64,000 nt of DNA from contig NZ_SUMC01000035.1 in assembly GCF_005047355.1 (NCBI RefSeq), positions 26,488 to 90,487 of the forward strand, written 5' to 3'. The notes below the pieces were generated by a model. That model was not told the DNA's origin. It ran no database searches and saw only the letters and a list, made by a program, of their open reading frames with translations. Below are positions 15,924 through 29,948 of the stretch, piece by piece; the stretch's first letter is position 1, and each line of letters begins with the position of its first letter. The position numbers and the translations under genes were made by a program. The DNA is from Actinacidiphila oryziradicis. Its GTDB lineage: Bacteria; Actinomycetota; Actinomycetes; Streptomycetales; Streptomycetaceae.

Positions 15924-17157
15924 GCCGCTGCAAGGGGGGCACGAGGCCTCCGTCATCACGCCTGGACGCGGGCCCGGCCGCCGGTTCCGGTTCCGGGGTG
16001 TCGAACTCGGGTATGTCGGCGCACCAGCTGTCGGGGGTCAGCAGTACGGCGGCCGTGAGCAGCAGCACCAGCCACAGCCGCAGGTCGCCCAGGACGGCGG
16101 CGTCGCTGGTCAGCCGGGGGGCCAGGTAGAGGGCCGCGAAGGATACGAGGGACCAGGCGGGGACGGGCCGGCGCAGTCCGAGGGTTTCCCACCACAGGGT
16201 GCCCAGCAGGACGCCGGCGGTGTAGTAGTCGTAGACGCCCGGGTCCAGGGCTATCCGGGCGCCCACCCCCAGTAGCGGGACAGCGGGCCATCTGCGGCGC
16301 CGGATGGCCAGGGCCCCCAGGGCGCACCCCACGAGGACCTGGGCGGGCCGGTCCCAGGACGGTGTGCCGGGCGTGGAGACGCCCAGGGCGCGCAGTGCCG
16401 ACGAGGGCTCGTTGACGATCGTGAACTGGGTGGCGCTCAGGGTGCCCGGATCGGCGATGACGAACGGTGTCCAGGCGAGGGCGACCACGGCCAGCGCCCA
16501 GACCACCACGTGCCGCCGGCGGGTCCGGCCGACGGCCATGACCAGGGGGAGGAATACGAGCGCCCAGGGCTTGGAGTCGATCGCGAGGCCCAGGCAGATC
16601 CCGGCCAGGGCGGGGGCGTCGGTGAGCAGGGCGCGTACGGCCAGGGTGGCGAAGAGCAGGGCCAGGACGTCGTCGAGGTGGGAGTAGTGCACGGCCAGGG
16701 AGGCCCACACGACGATGAACGCAGCGCCCGATGCGAGCAGCGTGGTGCGCAGGGGGCCGCGCTCCTGCGCGAAGCCGGGCCGGGCGGTTCGGACCGCGCG
16801 CTCCACGGTGTGCAGGATCAGCAGACCGAGCAGCATCATCGCCAGCTGGGCGAGGAAGGTGCCGTTCGCCGGGCCCAGGAAGCGCAGTATCTGCGCGGCG
16901 AGGAAGGCCACCGGTCCGATTTGGAGGCCGGGGTAGTTGGCGTAGATGTGGAGGCCGCCGGGAGGGGAGGCGCCGGATCCGCTGAAGAGAAGGGCGCTGC
17001 CGTGCACGAAGTAGTGCCAGGAATAGCCGCCTTTGGGCAGCTCGGCGAGAAACCAGACGAGAGCCCATGCCGCGAGTGCGGTGTGGTACCGGGGGCGGCG
17101 CGGTCGGCCGTCGCGCGGCGACAGGATGTCCCGTAGCTCCATGTTCCATCGCGCCAT
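15895..17157 (-). CDS. Polytopic membrane glycosyltransferase-like protein (GT87/DUF2029 type)
   Basis: A 420-residue protein with about ten hydrophobic segments. The long N-terminal loop between helices carries YANYPGLQIGPVAF, and an internal LAIDSKPWALVFLPLV segment is typical of actinobacterial polyprenol-phosphate-mannose-dependent membrane transferases. The soluble C-terminus (about 380-420) is rich in Pro, Glu and Arg. The ATG at 17157 was chosen because a GGAGG box precedes it by 7 nt; upstream in-frame sequence is arginine-rich shadow. It runs toward the phosphatase gene and overlaps it tail-to-tail by 29 bp. Donor and acceptor unknown. Confidence 0.75.
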   Translation of the reverse strand: MARWNMELRDILSPRDGRPRRPRYHTALAAWALVWFLAELPKGGYSWHYFVHGSALLFSGSGASPPGGLHIYANYPGLQIGPVAFLAAQILRFLGPANGTFLAQLAMMLLGLLILHTVERAVRTARPGFAQERGPLRTTLLASGAAFIVVWASLAVHYSHLDDVLALLFATLAVRALLTDAPALAGICLGLAIDSKPWALVFLPLVMAVGRTRRRHVVVWALAVVALAWTPFVIADPGTLSATQFTIVNEPSSALRALGVSTPGTPSWDRPAQVLVGCALGALAIRRRRWPAVPLLGVGARIALDPGVYDYYTAGVLLGTLWWETLGLRRPVPAWSLVSFAALYLAPRLTSDAAVLGDLRLWLVLLLTAAVLLTPDSWCADIPEFDTPEPEPAAGPASRRDDGGLVPPLQRLRCEQGPPR

Positions 17158-17506
17158 GCTCTGCCTCCATCCCCGGGTGGGCGTCTCCCCGCGAAGACGG
17201 TTTCTGGGGGGCGGAGGTTGCACTTAGGCGTGTGGAATACTGCTTATATCCTAATTACCGTATTTATGCGGTCACTTTGAGTTAGTACATGGGGGTGCTC
17301 GGGGGGAGTCGGGCACCTGCGCCGGAGCGGGGTCGCGTCATGTCGGCGGGCGCGCCCGGGCCCCTGACCGCGGGATGTTTGCCTGGCGACAACTATGAGA
17401 ACATTCCGGTGACGTTCGTTGGGATGTTGGATGCAAGCGGCGGCCCCGCAGGGCCGGCGGCTTCATCTTGGCCGGTCATACGAGATCAGCAGGGTGAGGT
17501 TCAGAG
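17158..17506. other. Intergenic region with AT-rich island and long leader of the hybrid kinase
   Basis: The 349-nt divergent gap contains an unusually AT-rich patch at about 17228-17290 (CTTATATCCTAATTACCG is representative), which is the likely promoter area for both genes. The remaining 200 nt before the kinase ATG at 17507 are GC-rich with short palindromes (for example near 17446-17462) and could form a structured 5' leader. A frame starting ATG at 17289 has no coding character and overlaps the kinase. Confidence 0.4.
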
Positions 17507-21810
<4,304 letters not shown>

Positions 21811-21814
<4 letters not shown>

Positions 21815-24135
21815 GCGGTGACCGGCACGGCGTCGACGCGCTGGCCATCACGATCGAACAGTTGCGCACCGAGCTGAGACGCGTCCAGGAGTCCGCCGAC
21901 GCCCGCGCCCTGGCCGACGTCGCGACCGGCATCCTGGTCGAGCGCGGCCACGGCGGCCCCGCCGAAGCCGCCCGGTATCTGCGGGAGCTGGCCGACACGG
22001 CCGGACTGCCACTGCAGGAGGTCGCCGCCGACATCGTGCACGCCACCGCCCACGACAGCCTCTCCGAGGCGCTGCCCGCCAGGGCGCCCGAGCCCGGCGG
22101 CGACCGGCGGCACTCCGCGTCGGTACTGCGGCTGCGCACGGCCGAGGCCGGCGCCCTGTCCGCCGATCCGCAGACGGCGGCCGAGGCACTGCTGGCCCAG
22201 GCGCTCTCCCCGCTCGGCGGCACCGCGCTCGCCGTGTGGCGTGCCGCCCCGGACGGCTCGCTGAGCCTCGCCGGCCAGGCGGGCTTCACCGCCACAGAAG
22301 CCGGACAGTGGAGACATGTGCCGCCCGGCGTCGGCACCCTGCCGCAGCGGGCCTTGGGCGAAGGCCGGTCCAACTGGTACGGAACGCTGCCGTCGGCGGT
22401 ACCCGGAATCGGCAGACGCGACGGCACCGGCGGAGCGCGCGCGGTCCTGCTCGCCCGGCTCGGCGGCCGGGTCCTCGGCGTGCTGGAAATGTGCTGGCCC
22501 GGCCCCAGGCCGCCGCTGGACGCGGCCGAACACCGTCAGCTCGAAGCGCTCGCCGACCTGTGCGCGTACACCTTCGCCACCGCTCCGGCGGACGCCTCCG
22601 GCTTCGCCGCGGCACCGGACGGCGGCCCCGGTCCCCTCGCCGGTCTCGCCGACGCACTGCCCGATCCCGCGCTGGTGCTCCAGCCGCTCTTCGACGGCCG
22701 GGAGGAGGTCTGCGACTTCCTGATCACGCACGTCAACGAGCACCTCGACGGCCGGGCGGACCTGGCCCGCGTCTCCCTCATCGGCATGCGGCTGCTGGAG
22801 GCCTATCCGCTGGCCGCCCGTGACGACGACCTGTATGACCAGATACTCCGGGTGTACACCACCGGAGAGCCGTTCCGCACCGAGCGGATGACCCTGGCCG
22901 CGCTGGTCGGCTCGGTACCGCTCACCGCCGTCGCGGCGGTGAGCATCGGCCGGTACGGCGAGGAGGTGCTGCTCAGCTGGCGCACCGAGGACGAGGCGAC
23001 CCGGCTGGCCGCCCTCATGGACCACGTCCAGCGCCTGGGCCGTATCGGCGGCTTCGAGGAGAACCTCGTCACCGGCGACATCGCCTGGAGCAGCGAGCTG
23101 TTCGCCCTCTACGGGCTTACGCCCACGTCCTCCCCGGTCCCGCTGGAGCGGCTGCACCGGCACGCGCACCCGGACGACTCCACCGCCGTCCGGCGTTTCC
23201 AGAGCACCCTGCTGCGCCGCCACCGCGGCGGGTCGACGGCTTTCCGGCTCCAGCGCGCCGACGGCATCGTCCGGCACATCCGCGTCATCGCCGAACCGGT
23301 CACCGATCCCGCCGGTGACCTGCTCGCCGTCAGGGGCGTCTTCCAGGACGTGTCGTCGCAGCACTGGACCGAGGTCGCCCTCGCCGCGACCCGCGACCGG
23401 CTCGCCGACACCGAGGAGCGGGCCGCCGAACGCAACCGCCTGGCTCTCCAGCTCCAGCAGGCCATCATGCCGCCCGCCCCGGCCCCGATCGACGCCGCCG
23501 GTCTGCGGGCGGCCGTGCGCTACCGGCCCGCCGAGAAGGAACACCTGGTGGGCGGCGACTGGTACGACGCGGTCGTCCTGCCGACCAAGCAGGTACTGCT
23601 CGCGGTCGGTGACATCGCCGGGCACGGCATCGAGGCCGCCACCGGCATGGTCGTCCTGCGCAACGCCCTGCGCGGGCTGGCCACCACCGGTGCCGGGCCC
23701 GCGGAGCTGCTGGGCTGGCTCAACACCGTCGCCCACCACCTCACCGAGCAGGTCACCGCGACCGCCGTCTGCGGCCTGTACGACCCGGAGACCGGTGTCC
23801 TGCGCTGGGCGCGGGCCGGCCATCCGCCGCCGCTGCTGATCCGCGACGGCGAGGCCCGGTCCTTGCCGCTGCCCCGCGGCATCCTCCTCGGGGCGATCGC
23901 CGAGGCGGCCTACGAGGAGCAGCGGCTCACCCTCGTGTCCGGCGACCGGTTGCTGATGTACACCGACGGTCTGGTCGAGCGCCGCGGCGTCTCCGTCGAA
24001 CGCTCCCTGGAACAGCTCCTCGCCTCGGCCGGCGGCCCGCTGCCCGACCTGGACGAGCAGCTGGACCACCTGCTGGCCCAGAGCCGGTCCGACACCGACG
24101 ACGACACCTGCCTCATCGGCATTCATCTGTACTGA
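21811..24135 (+). CDS. ANTAR-GAF-PAS-PP2C multidomain serine phosphatase
   Basis: A 774-residue protein. An N-terminal ANTAR-like helical module (about 10-75) with ALADVATGILVERGH is followed by a GAF domain (about 115-265), one or two PAS domains (about 285-390 and 400-515), a short coil and a SpoIIE-type PP2C domain (about 545-770) with GGDWYDAV, VGDIAGHGIEAA, YTDGLVERR and DDDTCLIGI metal-site motifs. Such RsbU/RsbP-like proteins dephosphorylate STAS antagonists in response to sensory input. GTG at 21811 overlaps the kinase stop (GTGA), so kinase and phosphatase are coupled and likely act in one pathway. Confidence 0.92.
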
Positions 24136-24151
24136 CCCCGCGTCGGCGATG

Positions 24152-24394
24152 TCACGCCGCGGTGGCGGTCCGGAGCGCGGGGTCGGCGTCGGCGAAGCTC
24201 CGCTCCAGCTGTTCCCGGGCCGCTTTCAGCGCTGCCTCGATGTCCCGTGTGCCGGTGGATACGCACAGCGTGTAGGCCGTGTCCTGGAGCTGGCGGTGGG
24301 CGTGTGGGTCGGCGCTCTGGTCGTGAGCGAGTGCTTGGAGGGCCTCGTACCGCTGAAGCAGGCCGCGCAGGACTGCGGGGTGCGCCATCAGCAT
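24152..24394 (-). CDS. DUF5133-family small protein
   Basis: An 80-residue protein with the recurrent streptomycete pattern MLMAHPAVLRGLLQRYEAL, then a LCVSTGTRDIEAALKAAR segment. It appears wholly alpha-helical with no membrane segment. Family function is unknown; members are often found near stress-regulatory genes, as here beside phosphatase and kinase genes. ATG at 24394 follows an AGGAG box by 7 nt. It converges on the phosphatase gene with 16 nt between stops. Confidence 0.8.
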   Translation of the reverse strand: MLMAHPAVLRGLLQRYEALQALAHDQSADPHAHRQLQDTAYTLCVSTGTRDIEAALKAAREQLERSFADADPALRTATAA

Positions 24395-24464
24395 CTACGT
24401 ACTCCTTTGAGTCGGCTACCAGGTCGAGGCCTCGTCTGCCCCGTTCTTGCCGGGGCATGCACAC

Positions 24465-25895
24465 CTATTTGGCGGCCGGTCCGCCGTCGCCGGGCTTCGC
24501 GCCGTACCAGACCGTGGTGACGTTGCAGAATTCGCGTATGCCGTGCCCGGCGAGCTCGCGCCCGTACCCGGAGCGCTTGATACCGCCGAACGGCATCGCC
24601 GGATGCGAGGCGGTCATGCCGTTGAAGTAGACGCCTCCGGCCTCCACGTCGCGGATGAATCGTTCCTGCTCCTCCTGGTCCTCGGTCCAGGCGTTGGAGC
24701 TGAGGCCGAACGGGACGTCGTTGGCGAGCTCGATCGCCGCGCCCAGGCTGTCGACCCGGTAGAGCGTGGCCACCGGGCCGAAGGTCTCCTCCCGGTGGAT
24801 GAGCATCTCGGGGGTGACGTCCGCGAGCACCGTGGGCTCGTAGAACCACCCGGCGCGCAGGTGCCGTGGCCGCTCACCGCCGCAGAGCACGGTCGCTCCG
24901 CTGGCCACCGCCTCGTCGACGAGCCTCTCCAGGTCGGCGCGGCCCTGCTTGCTGGCGAGCGGTCCGACGTCGGTGGTCTCCTCCATCGGGTCGCCGACCC
25001 GCAGCGCCTTCATGCCCTCCGTGAACCGGGCGGCGAAGTCCTCAAAGATGTCGGCGTGCACGATGAACCGTTTCGCCGCGATACAGGACTGCCCGTTGTT
25101 CTGCACCCGGGCGGTGACCGCCACCTCGGCGGCCCTGGCCACATCGGCCGACGGCATGACCACGAACGGGTCGCTGCCGCCGAGTTCCAGCACCGTCTTC
25201 TTGATCTCGTCACCGGCGATGGCGGCGACCGACCGGCCGGCCGGCTCGCTGCCGGTCAGTGTCGCCGCCACGACGCGGGGATCGCGCAGGATGCCTTCGA
25301 TGGCGGCCGAGCCGACCAGCAGCGTCTGGAAACAGCCTTCCGGGAAGCCCGCCCTGCGGAACAGGTCCTCCAGGTACAGGGCCGTCTGCGGGACGTTCGA
25401 GGCGTGCTTCAGCAGCGCCGTATTACCCGCCATCAGCGCGGGAGCCGCGAAGCGCACGACCTGCCAGAGCGGGAAATTCCACGGCATTACCGCCAGTACC
25501 GGGCCCAGCGGCCGGTAGCGCACGAAGGCCGCCGTCCCGCCGGAGTCCTCGATGTCGGCCGCCGACGGATGCTCGTCGGCCAGCAGCTCCTCGGCGTGCT
25601 CGGCGTACCAGCGCATGGCCTTGGCGCACTTCGCGGCCTCCGCACGCGCGGCGGCCAGTGTCTTGCCCATCTCCGTGGTCATGGTCGCGGCGATGCTGTC
25701 CCGCTCGGCGTCCAGCAGATCCGCTGCCCGGCGCATCCGTTCCGCCCGGTACGCATACGTGGTCTTGCGGTGATCGAGGAAGGCCCACCTCGCACGGGCG
25801 AGGCGGCTGTCGATCTCCTTGTGATCGAACTCGTCGAACGTTGTCAGCGTCTCCCCGGTAGCCGGGTTGACGGTCGCGATGGGCATCTGAGTCAT
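24465..25895 (-). CDS. NAD(P)-dependent aldehyde dehydrogenase, succinate-semialdehyde type
   Basis: A 476-residue ALDH. It has the cofactor/active-site motifs MPWNFPLWQVVRFAAPAL (N oxyanion residue near 140), VLELGGSDPFVV (general-base Glu) and NNGQSCIAAKRF (catalytic Cys near 275), then EETFGPVA and PFGGIKRSGYGRE. These loops are those of SSADH (GabD/YneI-like) enzymes, which oxidise succinate semialdehyde in GABA catabolism. ATG 25895 is used although its GGAGGG box is only 2 nt away; ATG 25886 gives an 11-nt spacing and is an equally good alternative. No gabT partner is adjacent. Confidence 0.9.
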   Translation of the reverse strand: MTQMPIATVNPATGETLTTFDEFDHKEIDSRLARARWAFLDHRKTTYAYRAERMRRAADLLDAERDSIAATMTTEMGKTLAAARAEAAKCAKAMRWYAEHAEELLADEHPSAADIEDSGGTAAFVRYRPLGPVLAVMPWNFPLWQVVRFAAPALMAGNTALLKHASNVPQTALYLEDLFRRAGFPEGCFQTLLVGSAAIEGILRDPRVVAATLTGSEPAGRSVAAIAGDEIKKTVLELGGSDPFVVMPSADVARAAEVAVTARVQNNGQSCIAAKRFIVHADIFEDFAARFTEGMKALRVGDPMEETTDVGPLASKQGRADLERLVDEAVASGATVLCGGERPRHLRAGWFYEPTVLADVTPEMLIHREETFGPVATLYRVDSLGAAIELANDVPFGLSSNAWTEDQEEQERFIRDVEAGGVYFNGMTASHPAMPFGGIKRSGYGRELAGHGIREFCNVTTVWYGAKPGDGGPAAK

Positions 25896-25947
25896 TCCCT
25901 CCGGTTGACGACACCCCTCGCCTGCCCCGTGCGATGCCATTGATGTG

Positions 25948-27330
25948 TCATGACGGCGGCGGCAGGTAGACCGTGAGCAGGTGCGGCGCCTTGTCGAGGA
26001 CGAGCGTGTCGGCGGCGGGGCTCACCTCCCCGTCGCGGGCGTAGTCCCCCTCCTCGCCGACCCCGTCGATGCGCAGCCGGGTCACGGTGGCGGCCTGGTA
26101 GACGCGGGAGCGGGCGAGGGTCCCGGTGAGGAAGGCCGCGATGAGCCGGGTGCGGGCTAAGGGAGAGCTGCCGTCGACGGCGCGGATGTCGAGCAGCCCG
26201 TCGTCGAGGCTGCGGCGGTAGGAAGGGGCGAAGCCGGGCGGGTCATAGCGGCTGTTCCCGGCGAAGAGCAACCAGAGCCTTCGCGGCTGTCCGTCGACGG
26301 TGACCTTCCTGGGTTTGCCGTCGGCGAGCACGCGCACCAGGCCGACGGCGAGCGCGGGCCACTTTCCGAGCCGTGCCTCCAGGGCTTCGCGGACCCGGAC
26401 GAGCTCGGGGTAGACGCCGATGCTGAAGGTGTTGAGGAAGTACGTGCTGGGGCCGTCGCCGGTGACCCGGCCGAGGTCGACGCCTCCGCCGCAGCCCGCC
26501 TCCACGGCGTCGGCGGTGGACTTGAGGGTCAGTATCCCGAGGTCGGCGGCGAAGTGGTTGAGGGTGCCGGCGGGGAAGACCGCCAGCGGCAGGCCTCCTT
26601 CGGCGGCCAGTACCGCTGCCGCGTTGACCGTCCCGTCGCCGCCCGCGACGCCGAGCGCGCCGCCACGGTCGAGGACGTCCTTGGCGGCCTGGCCGAGCAC
26701 TTCCGGCAGGTCGTCGCCCGTCTCGCAGATCCGCAGTTCGGCCGCCGGCAGGAGGGTGCGCAGCTCGGCTTCGACGCCTTCGGCGCTGCCCGCGCCGCTG
26801 TTGATGACCGCGATCAGCCCTTCCCCGGCGGGCAGCGCCGGGACGGGGACGCTCGGCCTGGCGGACTCGGCGGGCTCATCCACCCGCAGCGGCCACCAGC
26901 GACAGGTCGCCGCCGCGATGCCGGCGCCGGCCGCGACGCCCACCAGGACATCCCGGGGGGAGCGCGAGCCGGTGCGGACCCGCGCGGCGGTGACTGCTGC
27001 GGCGACGGGGACGAGAGCGGCCCCCAGCCAGGGCGACTCCAGGGTGGCGGCGGTCGCGAAGGCCGCAGCCGCGGCCGAGCCACCGTACCTGGAAGGGCTC
27101 CTGACGGGCCGTCGGGAGGCTCGGCGGGCGCCGGGGAGCGGCGTGGCCGCGAGATGGGCGGCGGCGGAGGCCAGGGCCAGCGAGCCGAGGCCGCGTAGGG
27201 CGGCGCGGCGCGCGGCGCGGTTGCGGGACAGGCCCAGTACGGCCGCGCCGGTGAGCCACAGCGCGCCGTAGTCGGCGGCGCGGCCGACCGGTTCCAGCAG
27301 TCGCACATCGAGTTCGCGGAGTTGTGCCAT
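25948..27330 (-). CDS. Diacylglycerol/lipid kinase with degenerate PAP2-like N-terminal domain; contains a TTA codon
   Basis: A 460-residue protein. The C-terminal half (about 165-460) is a DAGK-catalytic lipid kinase: VINSGAGS, the nucleotide-binding LGVAGGDGTVNAAA, FPAGTLNHFAADLG, and a tail domain. The N-terminal 150 residues are hydrophobic and follow a PAP2 phosphatase layout, but PSGH is replaced by PSRYGGS and the second motif by GSRSPRDVL, so the catalytic histidines are gone. A rare TTA leucine codon occurs at 26158-26160, which in Streptomyces usually makes translation depend on the bldA tRNA. ATG at 27330. Probably phosphorylates a membrane lipid. Confidence 0.87.
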   Translation of the reverse strand: MAQLRELDVRLLEPVGRAADYGALWLTGAAVLGLSRNRAARRAALRGLGSLALASAAAHLAATPLPGARRASRRPVRSPSRYGGSAAAAAFATAATLESPWLGAALVPVAAAVTAARVRTGSRSPRDVLVGVAAGAGIAAATCRWWPLRVDEPAESARPSVPVPALPAGEGLIAVINSGAGSAEGVEAELRTLLPAAELRICETGDDLPEVLGQAAKDVLDRGGALGVAGGDGTVNAAAVLAAEGGLPLAVFPAGTLNHFAADLGILTLKSTADAVEAGCGGGVDLGRVTGDGPSTYFLNTFSIGVYPELVRVREALEARLGKWPALAVGLVRVLADGKPRKVTVDGQPRRLWLLFAGNSRYDPPGFAPSYRRSLDDGLLDIRAVDGSSPLARTRLIAAFLTGTLARSRVYQAATVTRLRIDGVGEEGDYARDGEVSPAADTLVLDKAPHLLTVYLPPPS

Positions 27331-27562
27331 GCCGCCCGACTACCCGGCGCGGGGGCGAACACTCTGTCGATACGAGACAGGCGGGGGCATCTGACGGTGT
27401 CCCACACGCCGGGCCCCTGCCGCCCGGGCCCCTGCCGCCGGACCGGCACGAGCCGGACGGCAGAGGCGTTCGATTACGGCTTGGGCCCTCCGGGTAGGCG
27501 GGGGCCCGTGGACAGTCGTACCGAGATGCCCCGGCCCGGCATCGGGAGGCTCGCGCGGCTCC

Positions 27563-27913
27563 TCAAGTGTGTGGGTAGCCGTAGTAGTTGCCGATCCGCT
27601 GGTGGTATCCCGGGTCGGCTGCGTGCTTTTCCTTGTCGAACTCCGGGGCGTTCTTGATCTCGTCCTTGGTGCGGTTGATATAGAGCGTCTTTGCCGCCGC
27701 GTCGATCTGGGCGATCGTGCCGGAAGGCAGCAGGACGTGCTTACCGAGGATCCATACGCCGGTCTCGACGACGAGATATGCCGCACCGACTTCGTCGGAG
27801 TGTTTGTCCACCTTGCCGATATGACCGTCAGTGGCCTGGACCTTGAAGCCGCTCAGATCGGTACCGCCTCGGTGACCCGACGACGGCCGGAAACTCCATA
27901 TGTTGTCCGTCAC
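27563..27913 (-). CDS. PRC-barrel domain protein
   Basis: A 116-residue protein whose core, GFKVQATDGHIGKVDKHS and YLVVETGVWILGKHVLLPSG, is a PRC-barrel. The end (EFDKEKHAADPGYHQRIGNYYG) is a hydrophilic tail common in actinobacterial stress-associated PRC proteins. PRC barrels act as small protein- or RNA-interaction folds. GTG at 27913, with a weak GAAGGG box. A strong hairpin at 27962-28007 insulates it from the upstream membrane-protein gene, so it probably has its own promoter. Confidence 0.85.
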   Translation of the reverse strand: MTDNIWSFRPSSGHRGGTDLSGFKVQATDGHIGKVDKHSDEVGAAYLVVETGVWILGKHVLLPSGTIAQIDAAAKTLYINRTKDEIKNAPEFDKEKHAADPGYHQRIGNYYGYPHT

Positions 27914-27961
27914 AGTAAAGCCCTTCGTTTCAGCGCTTTTCCCTGGATACATCGCAAGCGT

Positions 27962-28007
27962 GCGTGTGGGGGCCCGACCAGTACTTCCTGGTCGGGCCCC
28001 CACACGC
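27962..28007 (-). terminator. Strong stem-loop terminator
   Basis: Perfect 20-bp arms (27962-27981 and 27988-28007, core GGGGGCCCGACCAG) enclose the 6-nt loop TACTTC. It lies 22 nt downstream of the leftward membrane-protein gene and upstream of the PRC gene. No U-tract follows, as usual in Streptomyces. Confidence 0.85.
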
Positions 28008-28028
28008 TGGACGTGGCTGGACAGCTTT

Positions 28029-28199
28029 CTACCAGCGGTACCAGCGTCCGCGCCTGCCACCGGAGTCCACCGAGCGGGCGACAAATCCCAGCAGCCATAC
28101 GACAAGCACGACGACTGCCACCCACCACAGAATCTTGAGGGCGAAGCCCGCACCGAAAAGCAGCAGGGCCAGAAGCAGAACGAGAAGCAGGGGAACCAT
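28029..28199 (-). CDS. Small hydrophobic membrane protein
   Basis: A 56-residue protein that is almost entirely two membrane helices (MVPLLLVLLLALLLFGAGF and then WWVAVVVLVVWLLGFVA) with a basic C-terminal tail (GGRRGRWYRW). Similar tiny hydrophobic proteins recur in Streptomyces and are often stress-induced; no function is known. ATG at 28199 has an AGGAGG box 7 nt upstream, which rules out a longer upstream start. A strong terminator follows. Confidence 0.85.
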   Translation of the reverse strand: MVPLLLVLLLALLLFGAGFALKILWWVAVVVLVVWLLGFVARSVDSGGRRGRWYRW

Positions 28200-28394
28200 A
28201 TCTATCAACCTCCTGGCATCCGTCTGCCCCGCTCGAAGGCACTCACGCATCCCGGAACCAGATTTTTGGGAGTCCGTCTCTTATGGATCGGCGGTTCGGG
28301 GGGAATACGGATTCATGACGGTCCGTATGATCCACGGGGAATGCCGGGTGTACGTGCGGGACCGTCCGCATGAAGCAACCGCATCCGGCGCGAA

Positions 28395-28428
28395 GCCGGA
28401 CGGGCCGGGGCGACCCGGCCCGTCCGGC
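28395..28428 (-). terminator. Stem-loop terminator of the DUF1996 gene
   Basis: 14-bp perfect arms GCCGGACGGGCCGG (28395-28408) and its complement (28415-28428) with a 6-nt loop, starting 28 nt past the leftward stop at 28456. Confidence 0.75.
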
Positions 28429-28455
28429 GAACGCTGACGGTGCGGCCTGCAGCTG

Positions 28456-29808
28456 TCAGCCGCAGTTCCTGCCGGTGTTGATGCAGCTGACGACCTTGTT
28501 CATCAGCTTCGCCGGCATGAAGTTGGCGAAGTCCGCGTGGTCGGTGACCGGCTTGTGGTTCTGGTCCGGGAAGCTGTCGACCGCGAAGTTCGCGCCGGAG
28601 GCCACCTTGTAGGTGAGCCGGTACTCCAGCTTCGGAATGGCCTTAAAGCCCACCTGGCACTGGCCCGCGCCGTCGGGGAAGACGACGTGGGTGCGGTGGT
28701 TGGCGCTGTCGGTGTTGACGCCGTCCCAGCAGCTGGGGAAGTCCAGGGTACGGACGACCTTGCTGCCGCTCGGGCACAGCGGGTACTTGTCGGTCAGCTG
28801 GACCTTGTTCTCGAAGCCGGTGCAGCTCCAGGAGGCCTTGGCGTTGCCGGTGCCGTTCGTGAGGGCCTTGGCGTCACCCGTGATGATCTTCAGGGTCGAG
28901 GGCATCGCCGTGACCTTGGAGACGGTGCTGCCCTTGAACTTTATGGTGACGCTGCTCGCCGTGAGGATCGTTCCGGTGTTGTTGTCGGCGCCGGGCTTGT
29001 CGTTGGCGCTCAGGTTGCGCAGCACCGGCCAGAAGTACGCCGACTTGTCGTTGTTGGCGCAGGTGGTGCCGCCGGCGGCGAGTGTCTGGTTGGTGGAGAA
29101 GCCGTTGGTGGTGAGGTTGCCGACGTAGTCGTGGGTGTGCTGGGCGCCGTTGGAGACGCCGGGCGCCACGATGAAGTTGTCGGGGTTGAAGTGCTTGTTC
29201 TGGTTGCGCCCACAGCGGGCGATGAACGAGCCCTTGGAGGCACCGCCCTGGTTCGGTGGCTTCACCACGTTGGGCGTGACGGACTTGATGTCGACGAAGT
29301 CGGCAGCGACGGGGCCGTTGGCGCGCGCGCCGTTGGCCGCGCCGGCACCGGAGGTGGCGGAGGCGCTGGCGGACGCCTGTGCGGCATTGGTGAGGGCGCA
29401 GGGGGCCAGAGCGTCAAGGCCCTGCGGCCGTGCGGCATTACGGCCGATGGCGGTGGCGATGCGGTTGAGAGTGGCGACCCGCTTGTCCTTCAGCGGACCG
29501 AGGATCGCGTTGTTGACGAAATTGGGGCCACCCTGGCCGGCGGAGGAGGCCAGGCGCTTGTTGGCCTCTGCGATCTGCGTCTGCAGCAGCTGCAGATTGC
29601 TGGTGACCTCTGCCTGTGCCTGCGAGGGGATCGCCGGCAGGCTGCCTTCCACGGCTGGGCAGGTGATGGTCTGGGCAGCAGATGGCGTCGAGTTGGCCGC
29701 GTTGGCGGCGACATTGACGACGATGATGCCACCACCTCCTACGGCGATCGCAGCGACAGCAATGAGAGCGTTTCTGCGGGTGCGACCGCGACGGTGCTCT
29801 GTGTACAT
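28456..29808 (-). CDS. Secreted DUF1996-family protein
   Basis: A 450-residue exported protein. An arginine-rich start (RRGRTRR) and hydrophobic helix (about 13-35) form an uncleaved anchor or signal peptide. A helical spacer (about 50-140) and Ala/Ser-rich linker lead to the DUF1996 domain (about 165-450), with SFIARCGRNQNKHFNPDN, HTHDYVGN, CWDG and HRTHVVFPDG motifs. The domain's conserved His and Cys residues are typical of extracellular carbohydrate-related or wall-surface proteins in fungi and actinobacteria; activity is unknown. The ATG at 29808 is preceded by GAAGGA; a longer frame upstream lacks a signal peptide. Confidence 0.85.
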   Translation of the reverse strand: MYTEHRRGRTRRNALIAVAAIAVGGGGIIVVNVAANAANSTPSAAQTITCPAVEGSLPAIPSQAQAEVTSNLQLLQTQIAEANKRLASSAGQGGPNFVNNAILGPLKDKRVATLNRIATAIGRNAARPQGLDALAPCALTNAAQASASASATSGAGAANGARANGPVAADFVDIKSVTPNVVKPPNQGGASKGSFIARCGRNQNKHFNPDNFIVAPGVSNGAQHTHDYVGNLTTNGFSTNQTLAAGGTTCANNDKSAYFWPVLRNLSANDKPGADNNTGTILTASSVTIKFKGSTVSKVTAMPSTLKIITGDAKALTNGTGNAKASWSCTGFENKVQLTDKYPLCPSGSKVVRTLDFPSCWDGVNTDSANHRTHVVFPDGAGQCQVGFKAIPKLEYRLTYKVASGANFAVDSFPDQNHKPVTDHADFANFMPAKLMNKVVSCINTGRNCG

Positions 29809-29948
29809 GACACATCCTTCTCTGCGGGCCACGGTGGGCTTGGTCGGAGCCTCCGGGTTGCCGGGGAGCGCGGACATCCGGTGGGGCACAGGCGGCCCGG
29901 CTTGATCACCCGGGCCACCTCTCACGCGTACGTGCGGAGGAGGCGGCG

